A DNA stretch of 64,000 bases from Perognathus longimembris pacificus (Eukaryota > Chordata > Mammalia > Rodentia > Heteromyidae). Shown one piece after another: positions 47,201 through 59,100 of this stretch; the first letter of the stretch is position 1; each line of letters begins with the position of its first letter. The notes under the pieces were generated by a model. That model was not told where the DNA came from, did not search any database, and worked only from the letters and a program-made list of their open reading frames with translations. The stretch spans positions 77,084,785 through 77,148,784 of the forward strand of contig NC_063166.1 of assembly GCF_023159225.1 (NCBI RefSeq), written 5' to 3'. The position numbers and the translations under genes were made by a program.

Positions 47201-50096
47201 TAATAAATGTGTACTGAATTAAATGTCTCATGCTCGTATCCTCCATAGGGCCGAGACTCCGGCCTGGTACACAGCTGGCATCAGTAAGTGGGTAGAAAGC
47301 AGCCTGTTGTCTACCAGCCGGGTCACGGCACCTCTGGAAGGAGATTCGGGTGCCAAGCAGTTGGAACGGTGATCCGGGCCAGCTGCCCCCGCCAGCCTCC
47401 AGCTCTAAGCTCCCTCTCTTGGCTGATGGCCCCGTGTCTCTGCAGAGACACGCAAAACCCCAGTAGATGTAGCCATCCGAACACACCCAGGGGGTACCTG
47501 TTCTTTGCATTCAATGACTTTGCTCTTTCTGGAGCTTTCTGCCTCCATCATGGTGGCTTCATTTATTCCAGACCTCGTCTTGCTTTCCTGCACCCAAGTC
47601 CCCCCCCCCCCACCGACCCCATTGGCTCTGCCTTCAACACAGCCACGTTCTCCCCACGTTCGCGCACCTCACCTTCATTCTGCTCCGCTAACGTCCCCTC
47701 CTCACTCATCTCCCTCCCTCCCTCCCGCCTGCCCTGTGGAATCCACGTCAATCACGTCAGCCCCCTCCCCCACCCCTGTCTCCTTCAGATTACAACAGAA
47801 ATCCCCCTGAGCTGCAGGGCTTGTGCGATCAAGCTTCTTGAACCTTCCTTCCTCTCTTCCTCTCTTCCTTCCTCCCTTTCCTTCCTTCCTTCCTTCCTTC
47901 CTTCCTTCCTTCCTTCCTTCCTTCCTCCCTTTCCTTCCCTCCTTCCTTCCTTCCTTCCTCCCTTTCCTTCCCTCCTTCCTTCCTTCCTTCCTTCCTTCCT
48001 TCCTTCCTTCCTTCCTTCCTTCCTTCCTTCCTCCCTCCCTCCCTTCCTTCCCTCCTTCCTTCCTTCCCTTCCTTTCCTTCCTTCTTTCTCTCTTTCTTTT
48101 TCTTCCTCCCTTCCTTTCTTTCTCTCTCTTCCCTCCTTCCCTTCCTTTCCTTCCTTTCTCTCTCTTCCTACCTCTTCTTCCCACCTCCCTTCCTTCCCCA
48201 CAGTACCTGGGTTTGAACCCAGGGCACCGTGCTTGCTCCGCAGGTACTCCACCACTTGAGTCACTCCACCAGACATTTGACGTTGGTTAGTGTCTCTCTC
48301 TCTCAACCCAAGCCAACGTGGACTGTGATCTTCCTGTTTGTGCTTTCCTTTGTCACGACAGGCATGAAGCACTACAGAGCCATTGGTTGAGATAAGAGTC
48401 TCGCAAACGTTTATGGCCTCCCAAGTAGCCAAGATGACAGGCCTGAGCCACCATGCAAGCCCGCTGGGCCTCAGGGCCTTTGCACTTGCAGTTTCCTGTG
48501 CCTGGGACATTTTCCTTCAGGCCCCATAGTTCTTCAAGCACGGTCCGCAGTGGGCAGTGCGACCTGGGAGTTTGCCATACATATGCATATTTATTTCCTC
48601 CCCGTTTCTTTCCTACTCTAGTAGAAAAGATGTTCGATGCCTAGAATGGCATGCGGCATACAGCCGTCACTCAATAATTACCCGGGGCGGGGGGCTGAAT
48701 GAACCCCTTCAATGCTCAGAAGGGAACTTGGGACCCAGAGGAGGGCAGGGCCAGGCCCAAGGTCGTGTGGGCACCAAGCCTGCCACCTGCGGGACTGGGA
48801 CGGCTTCACCTCGCTTGGCCCACGTGGGCCGGGGGGGGGGGCCCTCCTCAGAAGCCAGGCTCCTGCCCCGCCCCCCCTCCTTCCTTCGCTTTTTAAGCTG
48901 AGTGGTTTAATTTGCGAGCGCCACTGCCTTTCATGTCCTGATCCGCGGGCCGCTCCCTCTGATCTGCGGCCCGCCCTCCCCGCCGCCGCTGCCGCTTGTC
49001 CGCCCCGCCCTTCCCAGCCTGGATCAGGAGCCTCGGTAATTGTGACTGATTTTCAAAGCTGCCTGGAGTTCCAGCGAGCGCCCGGGTGTCAGATCCGCTT
49101 CTCTTTCAAAAAGTTGCTCAAATGAAATAAACTAATTTAATTTCTGCCTCCCGCCCCCCCCCACCCCCCTCTCTTGGGTTCCCCAGGCTTGTCCAAATTG
49201 AGTCACCCGGCCTTCCTTCCTTCTAAGTGGGCTGTGGGAGCGGGCGGGCGGGCAGGGAAGGGGAGGTGCGGCTGGGACTCCAGCCAGGGCCACCCACGAC
49301 CTGTGGGACCTCAGATGATCGGTGCCCCCTCCCGGGCTCAGCGTCCATAGCTGTGCAATTCAAGGCTCCTGGCAACTCCAGCAGCCTGGGGGCAGGAGCA
49401 GTGTCGGTGGCTGGTGCATCTTCTCCACCTCCCTGGGGGGGCTCCTCCCTGGGGGGGGGGGCCTTAGCATTCCCCTCCCCCATGGGGACACAGACAGCCG
49501 CCTGTGTTGGATTGGCAGGGAAGGGGAGTGGTGGTGGGCAGGAAGTGTGGCTGTGGGGGAGCCCATCCCCCACAGTGTGGTAGCTTTATTTGTACTGGTA
49601 CTGAGCCTTGAACTCAGGGCCTGGGCTCTGTCCCTGCGCTTTCTCACTCAAGGCTGGGGTTCTGCTACTTAAGCCACAGCTCGACTTGTGGCTTTTCGAT
49701 GGTTCATTGGAGATAAGAGTCTCATGGACTTTCTTGCCCAGGCTGTATTTGAACCTGGATCCTCAGATCTCAGCCTCCTGAGTAGCTAGGGTGACAGGTG
49801 TGAGCCACAGGTTGCTGGAGTCACAGACTCCCTCCCAGCTCAAAAGGGGAGCAGCAGCTTTTAAAAGGCAAGTTGAAGGCAAGCACTGGTGGTTCGAGTG
49901 GTAGAGCATTAGCCTTGCACAAAAAGCATCTCAGGGACAGCACCCAGGCCCTGAGAGTTCAAGCCCCAGGACCAGCAAAATAGATAGATGATAGATAGAT
50001 AGGTATAGATGGATGGAAGGATGGATAGAGAGATAGATGATAGATAGGTATAGAGATATAGATGGATAGATGGATGGATGGATGGACAGATAGATG

Positions 50097-50154
<58 letters not shown>

Positions 50155-53100
50155 CAGATAGATAAATGGCAAGTTGTCCCAGGTCACCCTGCATGGGCTT
50201 TGCCTGCTTCCCTTGAGTCCTTCAGGCATGGACTCTGTTTCCTCTTTTAGTGACCACATTCACCACCTTCCTGGTGGTCAGTTGATGCAAAGGTAGACAA
50301 GGCCAGGTGTTCTTAGGGCAGAGTCTAGGTGAGCAGTGGGGCTGCCAGGCTGCCTCTGGCTTCCTGCGTGACCTCGGACCCGTGGCCTGCCTCTCCAAGC
50401 CCCTTTCTCCATGTGCACAATTCATGTCTCCGTTCTTGCTGGGCTCTGCGATTCTGGGCGCCCTTGCTGCTGACAGCCTCCAGATTTATCTCAGCCGCCC
50501 AGACCTCCCTGTCGAACCTTCTCTCCGAGCTGCCACCCGTTCAAAGAACTCTGCTGGACTAGCAAGGAAGGAACTCCAGCCTAGCACGACTGAAAACACA
50601 CCCCCGCTTCCCCTTCATCTCCACACCCGCTCCTCCCGGCTCAGAAAATGGAAATCCCATCCGGTTAATCACACAGGTCAAATCCCCACTGTCATCTTAG
50701 AGGTGGTTTTTTTTTTTTTTCTTTTTCCTTCTTACACCTCCCGATCCATTAGCAAACGCTTCCACCTCCACTTTCAAATGGTAGCCACAAAATCACCAGA
50801 AAGATCATCCACACGTCCACCAGTACCACCTAGTTCCAAGTCACCAGCACATCCCAGCTTGGTAGCTGCCCCAAGCACAGCCAGGTCCCGGCCCTGTCCT
50901 TCCAGGTCTGCCTGCTCTCCAGGGAGCGGCGCCCAGGCCCAGGTCAGCCTTCTGATCAGGACCCTCCAGCTTGCTCAGCACGAAAAGCAAAGCCCTGGTT
51001 TTGATCGTGGCTGTCTCATCGGATCGCCTAGCCTCTTCTCTTCAACCTAGGGCCTTTGCACACACTGTTCCCTCCACCTGCAACGGTTTTCCTCCAGGGC
51101 CCATCCTCTCACTTCTCTTCATTGCTTCAATGTCACATCCGCACAGAGGCCTTGCGGGACCAGTAATTGATTAATTTGTCACTGTCCGTCTGTCTTAGCC
51201 GGAGTCTATTCTTCACAACCTCAGGGGGCCTTGTCTACGAAATCCCCAGTGCTGAGCACACAGTTGCCTTTCAACACACATGTGTTCAATGAGCGAATAC
51301 ATGAATGCACTCCAACAGATATAGGCACAGCAGGCCACAGAAATGGCCCTCATCACGTTGTGGGTGTGCACACCTACAAGCAGGTGTGGGTGGCAGGGGT
51401 GCCCTGAACACACAGGTTCCCTGAACACATGGGTGCACCATTCTCCTGGTGCCCCTTCACCCCACCCTTCCCTCTGGCCCTCTCTCTTCCCCCATGGCTG
51501 TCCGCACACTGCCCACCATGGGTCAGATTGAGCCAGATCTGGACAAGCTGGCCAGGAAGCCCCACCCCATAGAACTCATAGAACCAAGCCAGACAGTTGG
51601 AGATCCAAGACAGGCATCCCTGAGCCTGGTGCTACCGGGAACAGCAGCGGGCCTGGTCTAGGACCTACGCTGCTGTTCTTTGTGCCTCTCGGCTGACCTA
51701 GACTCATACATCAGGGCAGGGGTGGCAGCTACCAGCTGTGCCCCTCACCCCATGACTGTGCTTTCTGCCAGAGCCTCCGGTGCCCCAGGATAAAGGGAGG
51801 AGCAATGTCCAGGTCCCACACTGAGAGGGGAGGCGCTACACCGCTTTTAGCCTCAGTGTTCTTTCTGAGTGCGCTGTGTCTCGTGTCTTCGGGCAGGTGG
51901 GGGTTCTGGAACATCCAATTCCTTCTCTCCATACACAGCTGTGTGCGGCGCCTCTGGGTTCCCGACTCTGTGCCTGGGGCCTCAGTATCCTTGCCCGCCC
52001 CTCCCCCCCCACACCCTGGGGTGGGCCCAGCCATGGGTCTCAGAGAGCAGTGAGCTGAGCAAAGCGGCCTGCAAGCCGTCCATGCCTGCCGCCCCTGGCT
52101 GTCCCGTCCAGCGGGGCCAGGCCGAGCTTGGGGCTCCAGGACCCTCCCCTTTCCCCTCCCCCGCCTCCACCTCTTCCCCCCCACCCCCGCCCCGACACCC
52201 ACCTGTGGGTGAGAGTTCTGCCACGCTGCCGATGTAGGGGCCGTGCAGAAACCGAGGCTCACTGTCATTGATGTCCTGAACCTTGATGATGAACTCCGAC
52301 TCGGGCTCCAGCAGCCGGTCGGTGGCGCGATCCCGAGCCTGGGCCCGCAGCGTGTAGAAGGTTTTCTGCTCCCGGTCCAGGCGCTCCATGGCGTGGATGT
52401 CGCCCGTCAGCTCATCGATCAGGAAGATGGTGCCGGCGCCCTCGCCTGAGATGGTGTATTTGATGGCCCCGTCGCCCTCGTCGGAGTCCGAGTGGATCTG
52501 GGGAGGCAGGGAGGTCGGCGGGTGGAGGCTGAGGGGGACATTCCCGCCTACTGCCCAGCTGGCGTCCCGTGGGCGGGGTGGGGTCTGCTCCTGAGCGCGT
52601 CTCCGCCTTGGTCTGCCTGCACCGGGCTGAGCCTCGCCGGCTCTGGCCTGCATGGTCTCACCAGCCCTCTGTGGCTCTATCTGCTTCAGCCTCGCCCGCC
52701 CTCCACCCACCTTCCCTGACCTCTGGGGCCTGAGTGCAGCCTGGGGCCGGGGGCCCTGGGGTGGCTTCCCAACACGGCTGGCAAGAAGCCCAGGGGCACG
52801 GTACACCACTCTGCACTCTGCACCACTACTCCCCCTTCTAGAAAAATCTCTGGACGTGCCTGCTCTCGGCACCCCCGTCCTCCGCGTGGTGCCCAGCCTC
52901 GCGCCCGGCCTTGCAGGAGGTGCGTGCAGAGCACCTGGGAGTCCCGTCCACAACCAGCTCAGACTCAGTCTGGGGTGGGGCTTCCGGGTTTGCAGGTTTC
53001 CAGGAGCTGCTGGCTCCTGGCCTCTCTCTGGGTTCTAGGACGCAGGGGTTGTTTGGGGAGGGGCCTCAGGGCTCGGGGCAGGGTGCCGGGGAAGGGTGAG

Positions 53101-56100
53101 GGAATGCGGAGGAAAGGCAGCGCTGTAATTGAGTGCCTGCCCCGCACCAGGCGCCCTCCTTTAGATCAAGACTCTTTAAGACAAGCCTTCACTCTCCTCC
53201 AAGAAACTGTCTGGCTCCGGAACCTGGGCTGCCTCACGATGCCCTAAAGCCCACAGGAAGGGAGCGGCCACGCAGCCTGGCTAAACCCTGGCTCTAGCAT
53301 CTGCCTCCTGTGTGTCTCTGTACAAGTGGCTATGTCTCTCTGTGCCGCCGGCTTCGTCGGTAACAGAGCAATCATAGCAGCATGTCCTCCTGGAGCAGCC
53401 AAGGGGCTTCCTGAGTGACAGCCCCCTAAGGCGCTCACTTGGCAGCTGCCTGGCAGAGTGGCACATCCAATAAACAGCCAAGAGCCAGCAGGGCAGGGCG
53501 TGTCCCCTGGAGAGGCCTGCAGGGGGGCACAGCCGGGCCAGGCAGGAGCACTGGGGCTACTGGGTTACAGGGAGGGCGGGGGGGGGGGGCGTGCTGAGAG
53601 TTGGGGTAGAAGAGAGGAAGGATTGTGTATGCAAACATGCACATGCTTATGCGAACATATCTACCACAAGTACAACTCGTCTGCAGCAGCTGAAAACCTG
53701 CCCTATCCCACGTACAACGCATGCAATAGGCAGCAACGTTGTTGTTACTGTTCCTATGAAAGAGTCACGCCATGCACTTGCAATTCCACTGCAGTCGTGC
53801 TAGGTGCTAGACTCCAGTAATGCTAGGTGCTAGACTCCTCTAGGCTGAGGTTGGAGGAGGGTGGCAGGGGCTGGGGGCGGGGGGGGACCCACAAGAGAGG
53901 GCTGTCCAGCAAAAACAAAACAAACTAAAAAGAAATAAAAAGCCAGGCACTGCTGGCTCACACCTGTAATCCTAGCCACTCAAGCAGGCTGATATCTGAG
54001 GATCGGAGTTCAAAGCCAGCCTGGCATGAAAGTAAATGAGATGCTTATCCCCAATTAACCACCCCAAACCGGAAGTGTCACTGTAGCTCAAAGTGGCAGA
54101 GCACTAGCCTTGAGCAAAAGAGTTCAGAGACAGTGCCCAGGCCTTGAGTTCAAGCCCCACAATCCACTAAATATATAGTCAAAAACCCCTCCAGGGAATG
54201 CCCTTTGCCCTCTGTGCTTCTGTGGAGATGGGACGTTAATGAGACCATCTCTAGGACTCCTTTCAGGGTCCCCCTTGTCCTGGGCCCAATCCCCCCCCCA
54301 ACATACACCCCAAGTGCCACAGGTGCCTGGGAGCTTGAGGAGGGAGGGGAGCCCGCCCCCCTGCCACCAGGGAGGAACCGGGGCGTAAATTCTACGGGTG
54401 GAACTTGGTGTCTGAAAGGTGGATTATAGAAGTGCCATTTGGAAGATTGAATGGCTCATAAACATTTTCATATTTCATTAGCCGATTAATGGGCATCTCT
54501 CTCCTTTTTGGCGAGTCTGCTGATTCTCAGCAGAAATTGCGGGGAGTAAATGGAGGCGTCTGGTGGAACCTTTCCGGGTCCCCGTCCTGTTATAGATTGC
54601 CCCAATTAATGCCCGTCCCGAGCTCCACTGAGAAGCCTTCTTCCTGTCCAGTTACTGTTAATAGATTTCTCATAAGTGGCTGGACTGTAAAAACCTCATA
54701 ACTCAGTTTAATGCCCCCAATAAAATTATCTCGGGACGTCGGCCCTGAATCATTGGCGGTGGTGAGGCTGAGATCTGTCTCTCCATCCTCCTTTGGCGGG
54801 GGGTGGGGAGGGGGTGGGGGAGGGGAGTGGTTCTGCTCCATCTGGGGCGCCTCCCCCCCCACAGGCCCGCCACCTGCTTGGCTAAGCGGCACACATTCTG
54901 CCCAGTGTGGCGGGGACAGATGCCACGGCTGAGCTCCCGCTGGCCCCGCCCCTGCCCTCCCAAACACGGCTGCTACGTTTCTGATGGGAAGCAGGATGCA
55001 CAGAGAGGGCGAACCATCTGCTGCGCGTAGCACAGCTCTGCTGAGCTCTGAACTCCGGGGCTCACCCATGGGGTGGCCAGGGGCTTGTTTATCTCTGAGC
55101 CTCGTTTTCCCCCCGGGAGGAAATCAGATCCTGCGTGACCTGGCACAGATAAGGAGTTACCGAATGCCTGGTGGTTGTGACCTGAGCGCTGTGCCCGCCG
55201 GGGACATCCCCCACCCGCCCCCCATCACCGGGGTCTCCCCTCGTGCATGGCAGCCCTTGACATTTTCACTCAGCTCTCGGGAGGGCCTGGCTTCTTGAGG
55301 AGGAGTGGGGAGGAGGGAGTGGAACTGGGGGTGATGTCATCGATGTTCTGTGAAGTGTGACGAGAGCTCACGGGGGGGGGGGGGGGGGGAGGGGGGAGGC
55401 CAGCGGCTGCTCCCTGGGGACTGCAGAGTCTCGCAGGGCCAAGCGGCCTGGGTGGAGGGAACAGAGCTCAACGCAATGGATCTGAGCGGGGCCGGGCCCT
55501 GCCTGGGAGTGGAGAGGGCGCCCGGCTGGGTCCCAGGAAGATCATTGCTCAGCTGGAAGCTGGGCAGCAACGGAGGGATCTGATTTTGCAGGGGAAGAGC
55601 CTGGGGGTCGGGGAGGTCCCTGGGCAGCCCCCTCCACCCCCCGGGGGGCACCGGGCTAGTGTGATAACCACGCCCACCGCAGAGGATGAGGGAGGGAAGA
55701 GGGAGGAGGAAGGGCTGCAGCTCCCTGCTGAGCCACGAGGCTGGGCAGTGGCCATCTTGACACCAGCCTTGGCCCTGTACCCAACGGGCGGCGGCCACCA
55801 GTGGCCTCTCCCCTCAGAGCGTCCATGCTGTCCCTGGAAAGGGACCTCCAGTCACAAGTCACGAGGCCGCGTGGGCTCTGGGGTCGGGAAGCGCTGCCTG
55901 CCCGCGTGGGCTCCGCCATGGACCTGTTGCTCCCTCCCTCTCTGAGCCGTCCTCTCCTCAGGCGTAAAGGGGGCGGGCATCACGTCCCCACGCACTGCGA
56001 AGACTCCTCACCTCAGATGTGGGGGGGCTCCGGGCACACGCGGGCGCTGCGGGGGGGGTCCCCCTTCCCTCCCCTCCACACCCCTGGAGCATCTCACGGT

Positions 56101-59100
56101 GGCACACGTGTGTCCCCAGACGTCACAGGCCAGCGTAGACTCTGCCCAAGCACCCTGTGTCCCCCACCCCCACTACACACACCAGGCACCCTGATGGCGG
56201 CCACAGGGGAACTCGGGTGTGGGAAAGCTGAGCGTACACACACATGTACGATGCACATGTGTGTGTGCACATGACACGCGAGTGCATGTGTACGTGCGTG
56301 AACCTGCGTGCAGATGTAAATGTATATCACATGTGTGCGAATGCATGCGCACGTGTGTGTCTGAGGGCATGCGCGTGTACGTGTGTCCTTGCACGTATAC
56401 ACATACATGTGACGCGTGCCCGGGTGTGCACAGAGCATGAGGGTGCACGCTACCCCTGCAGCAGACAAGGAACCAATGAGCCCCGACACCAAACGCAAAC
56501 GCCTGGGACTTCCGGAAGCTGCTCGGGGTTCTGTTCCTGAGCTGAACGGGGAAGACGGTTACTGAGCACGCGTAAATGTTCGGGAAAGTTCTAGGACTGT
56601 ACCGTTATCTCTGGATGTCTCTCACGGATCCTGTGACTCCTAGATTACTCTCTTCCTGTTATGGGCTGGCAAGCTGAGGCCCAGGGAGGGCCCACTTCCA
56701 ACCCCATGCCGCACAACCAAGAAGGCTGGCATTGCACCCTCCCCGCCCAGGGCCTCGACCACAAACAACACGGGAACACCACAGTGATAGCTTCTCTTCC
56801 CAGGGGGCTGAAAAAGTGGGATTTACGAGCCCATTAATTACTTCCTCCTAATTAAATCAAAATTAAATGCGAGCAGAGGTACGTTTTCCTTATTAAAGAC
56901 AATTAAACGGACAGCCAGGCTACGCAAATGAAACCAGTCTGGGACTTACGCGGAAAGCAAGTCAAATAATAATAATAATAATTTTTTTCTAAAAAAAAAA
57001 AAATAAAGCCTCCTCCAGAACGAGCGGGTGTGTTGTTCACGCCAACGTTCCTCTTAAACCAGGAGTTCATCAATTTTCTTTAAATATTAGCAACTTAATT
57101 AAATCCTCTCTCCTCCCCACTTTAATCCCGCCGTATATCTAAAATAGATCTGACCGCCCACAGAAGCTGGTCGTAAGTGCTGACCCTATAATTCTATCTT
57201 AATTTTTTTTTTTTTTAAATCCTACAAAATCCACATCGAGCTTTCCAGAAGCCTCGGGGAAATCACGGGTCGGAAAAAGGATTAGTCAAAGCACCCGGCT
57301 CTTGAGGCGGTGCTGGGGGGGGGTTGCTCCACGAGTGGGTGCCGTTGGAAGGTCCCATGAGGGGCGGCCAGGGGCCTCAGCGTGGGGGGGGGCGGGGCTT
57401 GGGACCGCCGCGCAGCTTCCTTCCCGTGGGCGCCGGCAGGAGCCTGGCGTGAGCGATGGAGCTGGGGCCGCCGGGAAGTAGGTTACGGTGGGCGCTCGGG
57501 GTTCACTCCGCCTGGTGCTGTTGCTAAGCTACCTTTGCAATCCGACAAGGACGGATGCCTCAGAGCGGGCTCCCTCGGGTGGGGACCGGGAAGCCACGAA
57601 CGCATGGAAACCACGGAGAAGTCCTTTCTCCTGGAAGAGTGAGGAGCACGGCTGAGAGTGTGCGCACGCACGCACGCACGCACGCACGTGGGTGCACAGG
57701 TGAACTCCTACATGGGTGGCTCGACTGGCAAGGGAAAGGTGCTTAAAAGAAAAGAAATAAAAAGCCCAGGCTCACATGTGGAGGGTGATGACGGGCCTTC
57801 TCCAAGTGAGTAGTGAGGAAGTCGAATTTCAGGGTGCCAAGAAGGCTTTGGGGCTCCAGGGCAGGCTCCCTAGAGTGTGTGGATGCAGTGTGCACACCGG
57901 GGTGTCCAAACGTGGGCATGTGCCCCGCGCACAAGAAGTCCCGGGGCTCTCCTAGGTTCTGATGTGGGGAACACCGCCCCCCCACCAGGTCTCCCCACAG
58001 TTGTTTGAGCAGGTCTTAGCAATATCCCACTCCACAGATAAGAAAACTGAGGCACAGAGAGAAGAGCGGTGTAGCGGGGGGGGGGGGGCGGGGAAGGTCA
58101 CGCTTCCAGGCCCAGCGGTCCCCTGAACTACACACAAGGCCCCCATAGAAGGAAGGATGCTGGGGCGTGGAGTACAGTGCCCCACACCTGTAATCACAGC
58201 TAACACTTGGGAGGCAGAAATGGGGAGGATCGTGGTTTGAGGCTAGCCTAGGGGAAAAGTTAGTACGACTCCATCTCAACAATTAAGTTGCACATGGTGG
58301 CACACACCTGTCATCCCAGTGATATAGGAGGCACAGGTGAGAGGCTGGAGAACGTCTGCCTAGCAAGGATGAGGCCCTGAATTCAAACCCCCGTACTGCA
58401 AAACGGAGGGCGGAAAAACCGGGGACCTTCGGGAGGGGGGACGGGAGGAGAAGGGAGGCGCAGGGGAGGGAGACGGATGAAGGATGGCAACCGGCGAGCC
58501 AGGACATATCCAGATGTGGCCAGAGGCTTCAAGAGGCTGCAGCCAGGAAGGAGAGGCCTCAGGGCCCACGTGGGGCAAGCACATGGCCGCCACTTAAAAC
58601 AGGGCTCTTGACTTGAAGTGGGCAGCCAGCCAGCGCTTGGACACAGGGCTGCGCGTGTGTGTGCGTGGGTGGAGGTACTGGGGCTTGAACTCAGGGCCCG
58701 GGCGCTGTCCCTGAGCATTTTTGCTCAAGGCTGGCACTCTACCACTTGAGCCACAGCGCCACCTCCAGTTGTTTTGCTGGTTAATTGGAGATAATTGAAA
58801 GTCTCGCAGACTTCCTGTCCGGGCTGGTTTCCAAGCACGATCCTCAGATCTCTGCCTCCTGAGTATCTAGGATGACAGCTGTGGGGCCGCCTGTGCCTGG
58901 AGAGACGCCGCTTTGCTTGGCCGATGTGGCTGTTTGGCTTCGGCACAATCTTTTCCCCCAGGCCTCAGTTTCCCCTTGTCATTGAGATGAGCAGCCCTGG
59001 GGTTGTGCCGATACGGGGGACCTTTTTCTGCACCTGGGATTTTGGGGTGTGGCAGCTCAGATGCTGGACCCACATCTCCTCTGACCCAACCAAGGTCAGA

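Larger units (their letters stand above)
39674..52202 (-). other. CDH22: CDH22 intron 2
   Basis: The largest intron, about 12.5 kb. It contains nested and single SINEs, L2/MIR fossils, a 370-base TTCC tract (47840-48210), a GATA tract (49981-50168), GATGGT and CTCC repeats, and AT-rich blocks at 40350-40495 and 48895-49145 that may be regulatory. No coding signal was found. Nothing recognised in 45180-46550. Confidence 0.9.

Noticed and set aside
47288..48259. 323-codon plus-strand open frame rich in Phe/Leu/Pro/Ser
   Set aside because: It is a translation of the TTCC polypyrimidine tract. The antisense 241-codon frame is the matching Glu/Gly/Lys/Arg product.
55373..55390. Long G homopolymers (also near 16800, 20621, 23629, 58077) as functional elements
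   Set aside because: They are simple homopolymer runs where sequencing length errors are likely. No claim is made beyond general G-richness.
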